11,114 bases of DNA, from contig JANQGL010000072.1 of NCBI GenBank assembly GCA_028277325.1, positions 1-11,114 on the forward strand, given 5' to 3'. Below the pieces are notes generated by a model that saw only the letters and a list, made by a program, of their open reading frames with translations, was not told the DNA's origin and did no database searches. Shown piece by piece: positions 1-7,611 of this stretch. A program made the position numbers and the translations under genes. The stretch comes from Magnetospira sp. GTDB lineage: Bacteria; Pseudomonadota; Alphaproteobacteria; Rhodospirillales; Magnetospiraceae. Within the stretch, counting starts at the first letter, position 1, and the number at the start of each line of letters is the position of its first letter.

Positions 1-97
1 CACATGATATCAACGACTTGGCACGTAGCTAGATCAAGGGTCTATCCTGGATAACACGTTGATGCGGTACGTTTTGCTCCATTTCTGACGCAGCAGG

Positions 98-171
98 CCT
101 AGTGTCCCGACTCCGAAGTTCGTTGCATGATGGGGCGGGCGTTTTCGAACTTCGGATCCGATGAGGACACT
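98..171. repeat. Palindromic repeat unit 1 (MITE/REP-like)
   Basis: An imperfect inverted repeat. AGTGTCC (101-107) pairs with GGACACT (165-171), and CCGAAGTTCG (113-122) pairs exactly with CGAACTTCGG (146-155), leaving a 23-base loop. The left terminus CCTAGTGT followed by GAAGTTCG is shared with the repeat at the right edge of the window (10844-10868). The inner arm GAAGTTCG is also shared with the adjacent unit 2. The TA-flanked ends and complete self-complementarity resemble a short non-autonomous transposable element. The family identity is not known to me. It contains no convincing gene. Confidence 0.6.
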
Positions 172-261
172 CAGGTAGACTTTTGAGTTTCGTGTGGTTT
201 CGGAGTTGAAGTTCGCCATGGAGTCGACCCCGAACGCGGCCGCGAACCCCGATCCGCCACG
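172..261 (-). repeat. Repeat unit 2, inverted copy of the right-edge repeat
   Basis: Read on the minus strand, bases 219 to 172 match 10892-10939 at 43 of 48 positions by eye. The similarity continues more weakly through the loop and far arm up to the glycosyltransferase stop codon. The strong arm is 192-216 and the degenerate partner is 242-260, around a loop containing CCATGGAGTCG. A conserved flank (CAGGTA then TTTTGAGT) lies outside the hairpin. The unit abuts the 3' end of the glycosyltransferase gene and so falls in its 3' untranslated region. There is no T-run after the hairpin, so it is not a standard intrinsic terminator. Confidence 0.7.
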
Positions 262-1347
262 TCAGGCGTTGTTCTCCAGGACCGCCGCCAGCGCGGTCTC
301 GAACGCCGTCGTCGCGTTGTCCCAGGTGCAGGGTTCGACGCGTCGGCGGGCGGCCTCCGAAAGGGCCGACCAGTCGGCGTCGGGCATCTCGGCGAAGCGC
401 AGGATCTGCTCGGTGAACGCCTCCACCGTCGGCTCGCACAGCACACCCGTGGTGTCGTCCACGAACTGCGGCGCGGCGCCGGCCGGGGCGGCGATCACCG
501 GCGTCCGGCAGGCCATCGCCTCCAGGACCGGCAGTCCGAACCCTTCCGAGAGGCTGGGGAACAGCCAGGCGTCGCAGGACGCATACAGGCGCGGGATCTC
601 GTCCTGCGGCGGGGCGCGATGGAACGCGATCCAGTCGGGGAGTTCGAACCCGAAATCGTGCGGGAAATGGCTTCCGAAGGCCAGCGCGCGCAGATCGGGA
701 CGGCGATCCTTCGCGGCGGTCAGCGCGTCGATCGCCAACGCCACGTTCTTTTCCTGTGCCGCCGAAAAGAGAAACCCGAATTGCGGGGGCGACGGCTTGG
801 CGCGAGGCGGCGCGTCGAAATGCGTCAAATCGATCGCGTTTTCCGCCAGGGCCACATCCCGCGCCCCGTACTCGGACGTGAGAACATCGCGCAGCCATTG
901 GGAAACGGCGATCTTGGGACAGTCGTGCCGGAGGACGGCGCGGGTCCGATCCTGCGGCAGAAACGGAAACACCTCGTGACCCTGAACGAAATGCACCTTG
1001 CGTCCCTTCCCGGGCGGCAGGGCGATCACCCATTCCATGGTTTCCCACCAGGTGCCGATGACCACGTCGGCGTCGGGCAGATCGGAGTCGCCGATCGGGC
1101 CGCCGTGCGCGACGAACGTGATTTGGACCGGTTGTCCATGGAAATAGGATCGTTCCTCGGGAATCGGCTTGGGCCGGAACCGCCGGCTCCACAGGCCCCG
1201 GATTCGCGACAGCGGCGTGGGGCGCGGCGTCGCACGCGCGAAAACCTGGACGGAATGCCCGCGCTCGAACAGCCGATTGGCGTACTCGGCGACGATCCGG
1301 GTTCCTCCCGAGAGGTTTTCATACGGAAGAACGAAGGTGATCTTCAT
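262..1347 (-). CDS. Glycosyltransferase family 4 (GT-B fold)
   Basis: A 361-residue cytosolic glycosyltransferase, expected to move a sugar from a nucleotide-sugar donor onto a glycan, lipid or small acceptor; donor and acceptor cannot be read from sequence. The N-terminal Rossmann half begins KITFVLPYENLSGGTRIV, with the glycine-rich loop after the first strand (residues 12-15). The C-terminal half carries FSAAQEKN (194-201), with a lysine at the usual donor-phosphate position, and the GT4 signature SEGFGLPVLEAMA (267-279), whose E268 and E276 form the EX7E pair. I chose the ATG at 1347 over an in-frame start at 1422 because the fold begins there and AAGGA lies 10 bases upstream; the extra 25 residues are low in structure. 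The gene stands alone, divergent from the HAD gene across 129 bases with no convincing promoter, and its stop abuts repeat unit 2. A capsule, lipopolysaccharide or osmolyte role is possible but unproven. Confidence 0.88.
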   Translation of the reverse strand: MKITFVLPYENLSGGTRIVAEYANRLFERGHSVQVFARATPRPTPLSRIRGLWSRRFRPKPIPEERSYFHGQPVQITFVAHGGPIGDSDLPDADVVIGTWWETMEWVIALPPGKGRKVHFVQGHEVFPFLPQDRTRAVLRHDCPKIAVSQWLRDVLTSEYGARDVALAENAIDLTHFDAPPRAKPSPPQFGFLFSAAQEKNVALAIDALTAAKDRRPDLRALAFGSHFPHDFGFELPDWIAFHRAPPQDEIPRLYASCDAWLFPSLSEGFGLPVLEAMACRTPVIAAPAGAAPQFVDDTTGVLCEPTVEAFTEQILRFAEMPDADWSALSEAARRRVEPCTWDNATTAFETALAAVLENNA

Positions 1348-1476
1348 GAAACGCGGGTCCTTTTCCGGCGCGCGCGGGACCGACAAATCCGGCTGAGTCC
1401 CACGCCCCGAATGTTGTAGCATACCGGATGGTCAATAGACGCGCGTGATTGCGGCGAACGGTACAAGGATGGGACC

Positions 1477-2259
1477 ATGGCGATCAAGGGACTGCTGCTC
1501 GACCTGGAAGGCGTGCTCTATCAGTCGGGGGCGCCGGTCCTGGGCGCCGCCGAGACCATCCGCGTGCTGAGCGGGCGCGGCTACGCGGTGCGTGCCCTGA
1601 CCAACACCACCACCCGGCCGCGCCGCGCCATCGTGGACCTGCTGGCCCGGATGGGGCTCGACCTGGCGCCGGACCAGATCTTCACGCCGGCCGTCGCGGC
1701 GCGCGAACTTCTGGCCGCCGAGGGGGTGTCGCGCATCCACCTGGCGGCGGTCCCGGACCTGGCGGAGGATTTCGCGGGATTCGATCTGGTGGACGTGGAT
1801 GCCCGGGCGGTGGTCCTGGGTGACCTGCATACCGGGTTCACCTGGGCGCGCCTGAACGAGCTGTTCCGGATGCTGCGCCGGGGCGCCCGGCTGGTCGCCC
1901 TGCACCGCAACCGGGTCTGCCGGCGCGACGACCGGATCGCCCTGGACCTCGGCCCGTTCGTGGCGGCCCTGGAATACGCGGCCGGGGGGGAGGCGCTGGT
2001 GGTCGGCAAGCCGTCGGCGCACTTCTTCGGCCTGCCGGTGGCCGACATGGGGCTCGACCCGGGCGAGGTGCTGATGATCGGCGACGACCTGGAGGCCGAC
2101 ATCGCCGGCGCCCAGGCGCTCGGCATGGCCGCCGTCCAGGTCCGCACCGGCAAGTACAGCGAGCAGGACGACGTTCACCCGTCCATCGTCCCCAACGCAC
2201 GCCTCGACAGCATCGCCGACCTGGCCGAACGGCTGGAGGCGGGCGACCTGCCGGCCTGA
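1477..2259 (+). CDS. HAD-superfamily IIA phosphatase, LHPP-like
   Basis: A 260-residue soluble phosphatase-fold protein. It resembles the subfamily of mammalian LHPP (phospholysine phosphohistidine inorganic pyrophosphate phosphatase) along its whole length. Visible motifs: I, DLEGVLYQSG with nucleophile D9; II, LTNTTT with T42; III, VVGKPS with K178; IV, MIGDDLEADIAGAQALG with D203, D204 and D208. The C2-type cap lies between motifs II and III, and includes ALDLGPFVAALEYA as in LHPP. The second motif-I position, usually Asp, is Glu (E11); the subfamily tolerates change there (Ser in LHPP). The start is supported by AAGGA at 1465-1469 with seven bases of spacing. The gene converges on malQ with stop codons two bases apart, so no separate terminator fits between them. 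The substrate is unknown; a phosphosugar, pyrophosphate or phosphoamino acid are all possible. Confidence 0.9.
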   Translation: MAIKGLLLDLEGVLYQSGAPVLGAAETIRVLSGRGYAVRALTNTTTRPRRAIVDLLARMGLDLAPDQIFTPAVAARELLAAEGVSRIHLAAVPDLAEDFAGFDLVDVDARAVVLGDLHTGFTWARLNELFRMLRRGARLVALHRNRVCRRDDRIALDLGPFVAALEYAAGGEALVVGKPSAHFFGLPVADMGLDPGEVLMIGDDLEADIAGAQALGMAAVQVRTGKYSEQDDVHPSIVPNARLDSIADLAERLEAGDLPA

Positions 2260-2261
2260 CC

Positions 2262-4436
2262 TCACGCGCCGGGGTCGGCCCCGGGCTCGCGGGCCTGCCG
2301 TTCGGCGTTGATCGCGGCCGCCTGGGCGCGCACCTTGTCGTCGAACGACAGGTCCTCGATGGTCGGTGCGATGCGGCGCCGCCAGTTGGGGTATTCGAGC
2401 ACCGTGCCCGGCATGTTGAGCTGTTCCTTCTCGCCGGCCAGGTCGTCCAGGTTGATCATCGCCAGGGCGCTGCTGGTGCGCGCCGCGAAGCGGTTCGCCG
2501 CCTCGATGAATCGCTGTTCCTGGTCCGGGTCGAGCGGTCCGAAACGCGGGAAGTCGGCCGGCAGGAGCTCCTGGTCGACCAGCGCCGCGTGCAGGAGTTC
2601 GAGTTCGGTCCGCCGCGCGTCCTCGTCGGCTTTCATCCGATCCTCGTTCTCGAACACGCCGATTTCGCGGCGCAGCGCCAGGTCGGCGCCTTCCCAGTGG
2701 CCGAGCAGGGTCGGCAGGTCGTGGGTGGTGGGGGTGGCCAGCGACGAGTCCGGATAGGCGTCCGGGCGCTTGAACAGGCCGTTCGGCCAGCGCTCGAAAT
2801 ACACCACCTTGTAGGACAGGATCGATTCCTCGCTCATGCGGTCGCGGAATCCGTCCGGCACCGTGCCCAGGTCCTCGCCGATCACCAGGCATCGGTTGCG
2901 GTGCGACTCGAGGGCCACGATGCCCACCAGGTCGTCCATCGGATAGGCCACGTAGGCGCCGCTGCGGGCGTCCGCGCCGTTGGGAATCCAGAACAGGTGC
3001 TGCAGGCTCATCACGTGGTCGATGCGCAACGCCCCGGCGTGCCGCATGTTGGCCCTGAGCACGTTGATGAACGGCGCGTAGGCGGCGTCGCGCAGGGCCA
3101 GCGGCCGGTAGGGCGGGGCGCCCCAGGCCTGGCCGAGCGGGTTCATGGCGTCGCCGGGGGCGCCGAATTGCATCCCCTCGACGATCACGTCCTGGTCGGT
3201 CCAGGCCTCGGCGCCGTTCTGCGCCACGCCGACCGCCAGGTCGCGGTACAGGCCGACCGACATCCCGCGCTCGGCGGTGCGGCGCGCGGCCGCGCCCAGT
3301 TGACCGTCGGCCAGCCATTGCTGATAGGCGTGGAAGTTCATCCGCTCCGCGTTGTCGCGCGCGAAGGACTCGGCGCGCGGGCTGTCCGGACGCCGGAACT
3401 CGTCCGGCCACTCGCGCCAGGGATCGCCCTCGAACCGCTCGCTCAGGGCCTCGAACAGGCAGAACGTGCGCAGGGTCGGCCCGGCCTCGGCGGTGAACGC
3501 CTCGAAGGCGTCCCAGCGTGCGCCGCCCTGGCGCCGCAGGGTCTCGAACATGCGCCCGAAGATCTCGGTCTTGAGTTCGGACACCGTCTGGTAGTCCACG
3601 TGGCGGGCGGTCCGCGCCTTCGCGAGCTCGGCGCTGAGCGCGCGCGGCAGGCGGCCGCGCACGGCGTCGAATTCGGGCACCGCCTCCACGTCGACGAACA
3701 GCGGGTTGAGGAACAGGCGGCTGGACGGCGAATAGGGGCTGGCGTGGTCGGGCCAGCCGGCGAACATGGCGTGCAGCGGATTGAGACCGAGCGCCTGCGC
3801 GCCCGTCTCCGCGCCCATGTCGGCCATCCGCTCCAGGGTGGTGAAGTCGCCGATCCCCCAATCGGTTTCCCGGCGCACCGCGTAGAGATGGCAGGCCAGG
3901 CCCCAGTGGCGTTCGCCGCGCCGCAGCCAGTCGGGCAGGAAGGCGCGGCGCGGCGCCACGACGAGCCTGCCGGCGCCGCCGCGTCCGCCGGCCTCGGCCT
4001 CCAGGCGGTGATATCCGAGCGGCAGATCGGCCGGCAGGCGAAGCTCCCTGCGCAGCCGCCGGACTCCGTCGATGTCGCGCGCCGCCAGGGTGGTCAGGGC
4101 GTCGCCGCGCGCGGTCCCGTCCAGCACCCGGCCGTCCTCCAGATGCAGGCTCCAGCGCACCGCCGATGCGTCCCCGGAGTCGTCGGTGGTCACGGTGACC
4201 CGCGCCGACAGGGCGTCGCGCAGCACGGTGACCGGCTCGACGGTGCGCCGCCACGGCGCCTCCTCCAGGTCGCGCAGCGACTGCGCGGCGATGTCCTCGC
4301 CGTCGGCGGCGATGCCCATGGCGGCCAGCAGGCGGCGTCGCGCCTCGTCGTCCACCTGGTAGTGGTTGCCGAAGATGTCCCAGTATTCGGTCTCGATCCC
4401 CGCCAACCGGGCCAAACGCGCCAAATGCTCGCTCAT
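2262..4436 (-). CDS. malQ: 4-alpha-glucanotransferase (amylomaltase, GH77)
   Basis: A 724-residue cytosolic disproportionating enzyme that moves alpha-1,4-glucan segments between malto-oligosaccharides, releasing glucose. It is slightly longer than the E. coli enzyme, with the bacterial N-terminal extension (about 1-170) ahead of the GH77 barrel. Family landmarks are SPYSPSSRLFLNPLF (233-247), ALRIDHVMSL with nucleophile D473, VIGEDLGTVP with acid/base E521, TTHDLPTLLGHWEG with D573, and the closing MPGTV and YPNWRRR motifs (675-687). All catalytic residues are present. The start is set by GAGGAG (4443-4448) with a six-base spacer. The upstream glgX stop lies inside that site, ten bases before this ATG, so coupled translation is likely. 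With GlgX it would recycle the short chains released by glycogen debranching. The last 20 residues are poor in order and rich in Ala and Gly. Confidence 0.96.
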   Translation of the reverse strand: MSEHLARLARLAGIETEYWDIFGNHYQVDDEARRRLLAAMGIAADGEDIAAQSLRDLEEAPWRRTVEPVTVLRDALSARVTVTTDDSGDASAVRWSLHLEDGRVLDGTARGDALTTLAARDIDGVRRLRRELRLPADLPLGYHRLEAEAGGRGGAGRLVVAPRRAFLPDWLRRGERHWGLACHLYAVRRETDWGIGDFTTLERMADMGAETGAQALGLNPLHAMFAGWPDHASPYSPSSRLFLNPLFVDVEAVPEFDAVRGRLPRALSAELAKARTARHVDYQTVSELKTEIFGRMFETLRRQGGARWDAFEAFTAEAGPTLRTFCLFEALSERFEGDPWREWPDEFRRPDSPRAESFARDNAERMNFHAYQQWLADGQLGAAARRTAERGMSVGLYRDLAVGVAQNGAEAWTDQDVIVEGMQFGAPGDAMNPLGQAWGAPPYRPLALRDAAYAPFINVLRANMRHAGALRIDHVMSLQHLFWIPNGADARSGAYVAYPMDDLVGIVALESHRNRCLVIGEDLGTVPDGFRDRMSEESILSYKVVYFERWPNGLFKRPDAYPDSSLATPTTHDLPTLLGHWEGADLALRREIGVFENEDRMKADEDARRTELELLHAALVDQELLPADFPRFGPLDPDQEQRFIEAANRFAARTSSALAMINLDDLAGEKEQLNMPGTVLEYPNWRRRIAPTIEDLSFDDKVRAQAAAINAERQAREPGADPGA

Positions 4437-4442
4437 CGTTTG

Positions 4443-4448
4443 CTCCTC
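4443..4448 (-). promoter_or_regulatory. malQ ribosome binding site overlapping glgX stop
   Basis: On the minus strand the bases read TGAGGAG then a six-base spacer and ATG. The glgX stop TGA (4447-4449) shares two bases with the GAGGAG Shine-Dalgarno sequence. Ribosomes ending on glgX would sit on the malQ initiation region, the usual layout for translational coupling. Confidence 0.75.
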
Positions 4449-6585
4449 AATTCTCGTGGCGGATCAGAATAACCAGCGACCGGTCGATCAGGTCGTAGGC
4501 CTCGCCCGGCCAGTAGGTTTCCTTGATCCCGGCCATGTCCGGCCGGGCGGTGTCGAACATCGGCGTCCAGGGTTCGCCCAGGTCGCGCGGCGGCAGGTGG
4601 AACGGCAGCCGCTCGTGATGCGCGTTGAGCATGACGACGAACCGGTTGTCCACCTGGCGGTCGCCGCCGCGGGTGAAGTACTCCCCGGTGTCGCCGCCCA
4701 GATGAAATCCGAAACAGCGGGCGTAGGGCAGCCGCCAGTCCTCCTCGCGGAACTCGCGGCCGTCCGGCGACAGCCAGGTGATGTCCTTGATCGCCGAGTC
4801 CTCGGTGGGCGCCCCGGCGAAGAATCGGGGCCGCCGGAAGACCGGGTGGCGCCGGCGCAGGCGACTCATTTCCTGGACGAAGCCGAGGAACTCCCGGTCG
4901 TCCTCATCGGTGACCGACCAGTCGATCCAGCTGGTTTCGTTGTTCTGGCAATAGGCGTTGTTGTTGCCGTGCTGGGTGCGCCCCAGTTCGTCGCCGGCGG
5001 TGAGCATGGGAAGCCCCTGCGAGAGGAACAGGGTGGCGATCAGGTTCTTGCGCTGGCGTAGCCGGATTTGTCGGACCTTGGGGTCGTTCGACGGTCCCTC
5101 GACGCCGCAGTTCCAGGAGATGTTGTTGTCGGTGCCGTCGCGATTGTCCTCGCCGTTGGCTTCGTTGTGCTTGCGGTCGTAGGACACCAGGTCCTTGAGG
5201 GTGAACCCGTCGTGCGCGGTGATGAAATTGACGCTGGCGCGCGGCTTGCGGCCGCCGCGATTGAAGATGTCGCTCGATCCGGTCAGGCGCGACGCCATTT
5301 CCGCCACCCCCGGCGCCTGGCCGATCCAGAAGGTGCGCACGGTATCGCGGTAGCGGTCGTTCCATTCCGACCAGCCGGGCGGGAAGTTGCCCAGCTGATA
5401 GCCGCCGGGGCCGATGTCCCAGGGCTCCGATATCATCTTGACGCGCGACAGCACGGGATCCTGGCGCACCGCCGACAGGAACGCGCCCTGCGGATCGTAG
5501 CCGCCCGCCGTGTCGCGCGCCAGGGCCGACCCGAGATCGAACCGGAAGCCGTCCACGTGCATTTCCTGGACCCAATAGCGCAGCGAGTCCATGACCATTT
5601 GCAGGACCCGCGGGTGCGCCGTGTTGAGGGTGTTGCCGCAGCCGGAATCGTTCACGTATTGGCGCGGGTCGCCGGGCATCAGGCGGTAGTAGGACTTGTT
5701 GTCGATGCCCTTGAAGCTGATGGTCGGGCCCAGGTGGTTGCCCTCGGCGGTGTGGTTGAACACCATGTCGAGGAGGACCTGAATGCCGGCCTCGTGGAAA
5801 TGCCGCACCATGGTGCGGAACTCGTTGGGGTGGCCGGTCGCCAGGTAGCGGGGTTCCGGGCTGAAAAAGGTATAGGGATTGTAGCCCCAGTAGTTCTGGA
5901 GGCCGCGCGTCTGGAGGTGGGTTTCGTCGGCGAACGGATGGATCGGCAGCAGTTCGATGGCGGTCACGCCCAGCTTGACCAGGTGGTCCAGGATGTCCGG
6001 ATGCGCCAGCCCGGCGAAGGTGCCGCGCCGGTCCTCGGCCACCGAGGGATGGCGCGCCGTCATCCCGACCACGTGCGCCTCGTAGATCAGGGAGTCCTGC
6101 CACGGCACGTCGGGCAGGCGGTCGCCGCCCCAGTTGAAGGAGGTGTCGGCGACCACGCACTTGGGCATGTGGCGGGCGTTGTCGCGGCGATCGAACGACA
6201 GGTCCTCGCGGCCGCTGTCGAGCCGGTAGGCGAAGTTGGATTTCTTCCATGGCAGCGGCCCCGTCAAGCCCTTGGCATAGGGATCGACCAGCAGCTTGTT
6301 CGGGTTGAACCGGTGCCCGGCGTCGGGGTCGTAGGGCCCGTAGACCCGGTATCCGTACTGGGTCCCCGGAAGCAGGTCGGGCAGGTAGCCGTGCCAGACC
6401 TGCTCGGTATGCTCGGGCAACGCGATCCGGTCCACCTCGCGGCGTCCGGCGGCGTCGAACAGGCACAACTCCACCTTTTCCGCGTGCTCGGAGAACAGCG
6501 CGAAGTTGGTGCCTCGCCCGTCCCAGGTGGCACCCAGCGGATAGGGCCGGCCGGGCCAGACTTTGCGGTCGAGGGACAGGTCCAT
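4447..6585 (-). CDS. glgX: Glycogen debranching enzyme (isoamylase-type, GH13)
   Basis: A 712-residue cytosolic enzyme that hydrolyses alpha-1,6 branch points of glycogen or limit dextrin. An N-terminal CBM48 domain (about 10-100, with WDGRGTNFALFSEHAEKVEL) precedes the GH13 barrel. Catalytic landmarks are DMVFNHT (273-279), DGFRFDLGS with nucleophile D350, ISEPWD with acid/base E387, and TAHDGFTLKDL with D459. The GlgX/TreX-type block DRKHNEANGEDNRDGTDNN follows (470-488), then MLTAGDELGRTQHGNNNAYCQ. I place the start at the ATG at 6585, because GGAGGA at 6595-6600 lies nine bases before it; the longer in-frame start at 6642 adds a cysteine- and glycine-rich stretch that the family lacks. 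It is the middle gene of the DUF2934-glgX-malQ set, with a 122-base gap before it and tight coupling to malQ after it. Confidence 0.96.
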   Translation of the reverse strand: MDLSLDRKVWPGRPYPLGATWDGRGTNFALFSEHAEKVELCLFDAAGRREVDRIALPEHTEQVWHGYLPDLLPGTQYGYRVYGPYDPDAGHRFNPNKLLVDPYAKGLTGPLPWKKSNFAYRLDSGREDLSFDRRDNARHMPKCVVADTSFNWGGDRLPDVPWQDSLIYEAHVVGMTARHPSVAEDRRGTFAGLAHPDILDHLVKLGVTAIELLPIHPFADETHLQTRGLQNYWGYNPYTFFSPEPRYLATGHPNEFRTMVRHFHEAGIQVLLDMVFNHTAEGNHLGPTISFKGIDNKSYYRLMPGDPRQYVNDSGCGNTLNTAHPRVLQMVMDSLRYWVQEMHVDGFRFDLGSALARDTAGGYDPQGAFLSAVRQDPVLSRVKMISEPWDIGPGGYQLGNFPPGWSEWNDRYRDTVRTFWIGQAPGVAEMASRLTGSSDIFNRGGRKPRASVNFITAHDGFTLKDLVSYDRKHNEANGEDNRDGTDNNISWNCGVEGPSNDPKVRQIRLRQRKNLIATLFLSQGLPMLTAGDELGRTQHGNNNAYCQNNETSWIDWSVTDEDDREFLGFVQEMSRLRRRHPVFRRPRFFAGAPTEDSAIKDITWLSPDGREFREEDWRLPYARCFGFHLGGDTGEYFTRGGDRQVDNRFVVMLNAHHERLPFHLPPRDLGEPWTPMFDTARPDMAGIKETYWPGEAYDLIDRSLVILIRHEN

Positions 6586-6594
6586 CAGGGGGTA

Positions 6595-6600
6595 TCCTCC
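6595..6600 (-). promoter_or_regulatory. glgX ribosome binding site
   Basis: GGAGGA on the minus strand, with nine bases to the ATG at 6585. This is the strongest Shine-Dalgarno match in the neighbourhood and decides the start in favour of the 712-residue protein. Confidence 0.7.
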
Positions 6601-6707
6601 GCACCAGTTCCCGTCCCCGTCGCAGGGTGCGACAGGCACCATGACGGCGGCGATTGGCGTCCGCGCTTCGCGACGCCGACACGAACCCGGCCGTGCGGCC
6701 GGTGACC

Positions 6708-7106
6708 CTATTTCTTGGTGGACCTGCCGGTCGCCGAGGGGGCCGACTTGGCGGGGGGCGCGGAGGCGGCCGACTTGGGTGCGGCGCTCACCGCCTTGGC
6801 GCCTTCGGTTTTCGCGGGCGCGGCGGTCGTCGTGGTTTCGGTTTCGGTTTTCGACTCCGGTTCCGACTTCTTGGCGGTCGTCCTGCGGGTCGTCGTCCGG
6901 CGCGTGGCGGTCTTCTTCGGCGCCGCCGCGTCGTCCTTATCCTTCGGCGCCGACTTCTTGCGTCCCTTGGCGGCGGCCTTGTCTTCCGCATCGATCTCGC
7001 GGGCCGCGCGGTCCCAATGGTCTTCCTCGAAGCCCGGCAACTTGCCTTCGGCTTCCCAGATTTCATAAGCGCGCTTGCGAATCCGATCTTCGCGGGACTC
7101 GGTCAT
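6708..7106 (-). CDS. DUF2934 protein with Lys/Ala/Thr-rich tail
   Basis: A 132-residue protein of unknown function. Residues 4-40 match the short DUF2934 domain: RIRKRAYEIWEAEGKLPGFEEDHWDRAAREI, with the typical arginine-rich helix and the EEDHWDRA turn. The remainder (about 41-132) is low-complexity and mostly basic, rich in Lys, Ala, Thr and Pro, with a repeated TRRTTTRRTTAKK core. It resembles a histone-H1 or AlgP-like tail and is probably disordered. The start has a good AGGA-type site within GTTAAGAGGAAGG. It is the first gene of the minus-strand glycogen set, 122 bases upstream of glgX. From memory, DUF2934 genes often sit near glycogen or trehalose genes, so a regulatory or polymer-binding role there is inference. 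Stop at 6708-6710 is TAG. Confidence 0.85.
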   Translation of the reverse strand: MTESREDRIRKRAYEIWEAEGKLPGFEEDHWDRAAREIDAEDKAAAKGRKKSAPKDKDDAAAPKKTATRRTTTRRTTAKKSEPESKTETETTTTAAPAKTEGAKAVSAAPKSAASAPPAKSAPSATGRSTKK

Positions 7107-7193
7107 GGCAGCCTTCCTCTTAACGAAAGTGTCAACATGGCATGCGGAACTCTAGCCGGGGTGCGAGGGGAATGCACCTGGAAATTTAAGGTA

Positions 7194-7219
7194 TTAAAAA
7201 AAGATTCACCGGTCCGGTG
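7194..7219 (-). terminator. Possible intrinsic terminator or attenuator
   Basis: On the minus strand a short GC-rich hairpin (CACCG-GAC-CGGTG) is followed by AATCTTTTTTT, which has the form of a rho-independent terminator. The stem is only five base pairs, so it is weak. It lies about 88 bases upstream of the DUF2934 start with no minus-strand gene before it, which would make it a leader attenuator or the end of a small RNA. The same AT-rich patch could instead be part of a promoter. Confidence 0.3.
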
Positions 7220-7597
7220 TGTGGTCGCCGAACCAGCTACAGCGGACTTGAAACGCCACGCCGGCGAGTCACCCACGCGACGAGCGGATTTTGCGTCGTG
7301 CGGCCGCGTGCTGTCAACGCCGGCGTGACAGGGCCGCCTGGAAAGCCCTTGGGTGGCGCGTGGCGGCAACGAATCCATATAAGATCGCGGTTTGCCCGGA
7401 ATCGCGTGTTTGTGTATCCTCGGTAGCGTCATACGTTTACCTCCATTGCCGGATGGCAGGGAATGGGTCGTGCCGGCATGCCGGGTGCGGATATCCTTGG
7501 CATGAATTGAAGGGAATGCCGGTTCGGGACGCTTTTTGAATGAACGGGCCGGGTTCGGCAAAATGATGCATTAGAAAAACCGAACATAGTTGCCGTG

Positions 7598-7603
7598 AAG
7601 GAG
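7598..7603 (+). promoter_or_regulatory. Chemoreceptor ribosome binding site in a palindrome
   Basis: AAGGAG lies eight bases before the ATG at 7612 and decides for that start over the ATG at 7633. It overlaps the perfect ten-base palindrome GGAGATCTCC (7600-7609). Confidence 0.65.
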
Positions 7604-7611
7604 ATCTCCCA

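Larger units (their letters stand above)
7107..7611. other. Divergent intergenic region with several palindromes
   Basis: These 505 bases separate the minus-strand glycogen set from the plus-strand chemoreceptor, so both promoters should lie here. I see no convincing protein: reading frames in it lack a recognisable fold and ribosome site. It holds an AT-rich patch (7186-7206), the palindrome CACCGG-T-CCGGTG (7207-7219), an imperfect 19-base palindrome of the form TGTCA...TGACA (7312-7330), and the perfect palindrome CCGGCATGCCGG (7473-7484). No sigma-70, sigma-28 or sigma-54 promoter could be assigned with confidence. Confidence 0.5.

Noticed and set aside
34..219. A 61-residue minus-strand frame across repeat units 1 and 2, whose start resembles a frame in unit 3 (MANF.S.TTR.SK.YL).
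   Set aside because: All differences between the two copies in this frame change the amino acid, and the unit 3 frame stops soon after. The similarity is of DNA, not of a protein under selection.
1348..1476. Promoter-like hexamers between the glycosyltransferase and HAD genes (for example TTGTAG and TATGCT).
   Set aside because: No pair with acceptable spacing and match on either strand.
1432..4254. A 940-residue minus-strand open frame.
   Set aside because: It runs through the HAD gene antisense and malQ out of frame, with an Arg/Pro/Gly-rich product. It is a shadow of GC-rich coding sequence.
2589..6705. Long plus-strand open frames (627 and 545 residues) opposite malQ and glgX.
   Set aside because: They are antisense to genes with complete catalytic motifs, and their products show no domain pattern. 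This is a common artefact in high-GC genes.
7495..7520. A TTGGCATGAATTGAAG segment considered as a sigma-54 promoter for the chemoreceptor.
   Set aside because: The GC expected ten bases after GG is absent.
7103..7561. A 152-residue minus-strand frame in the intergenic region.
   Set aside because: No ribosome site, no fold, and it covers the palindromes and AT-rich patch expected of regulatory DNA.
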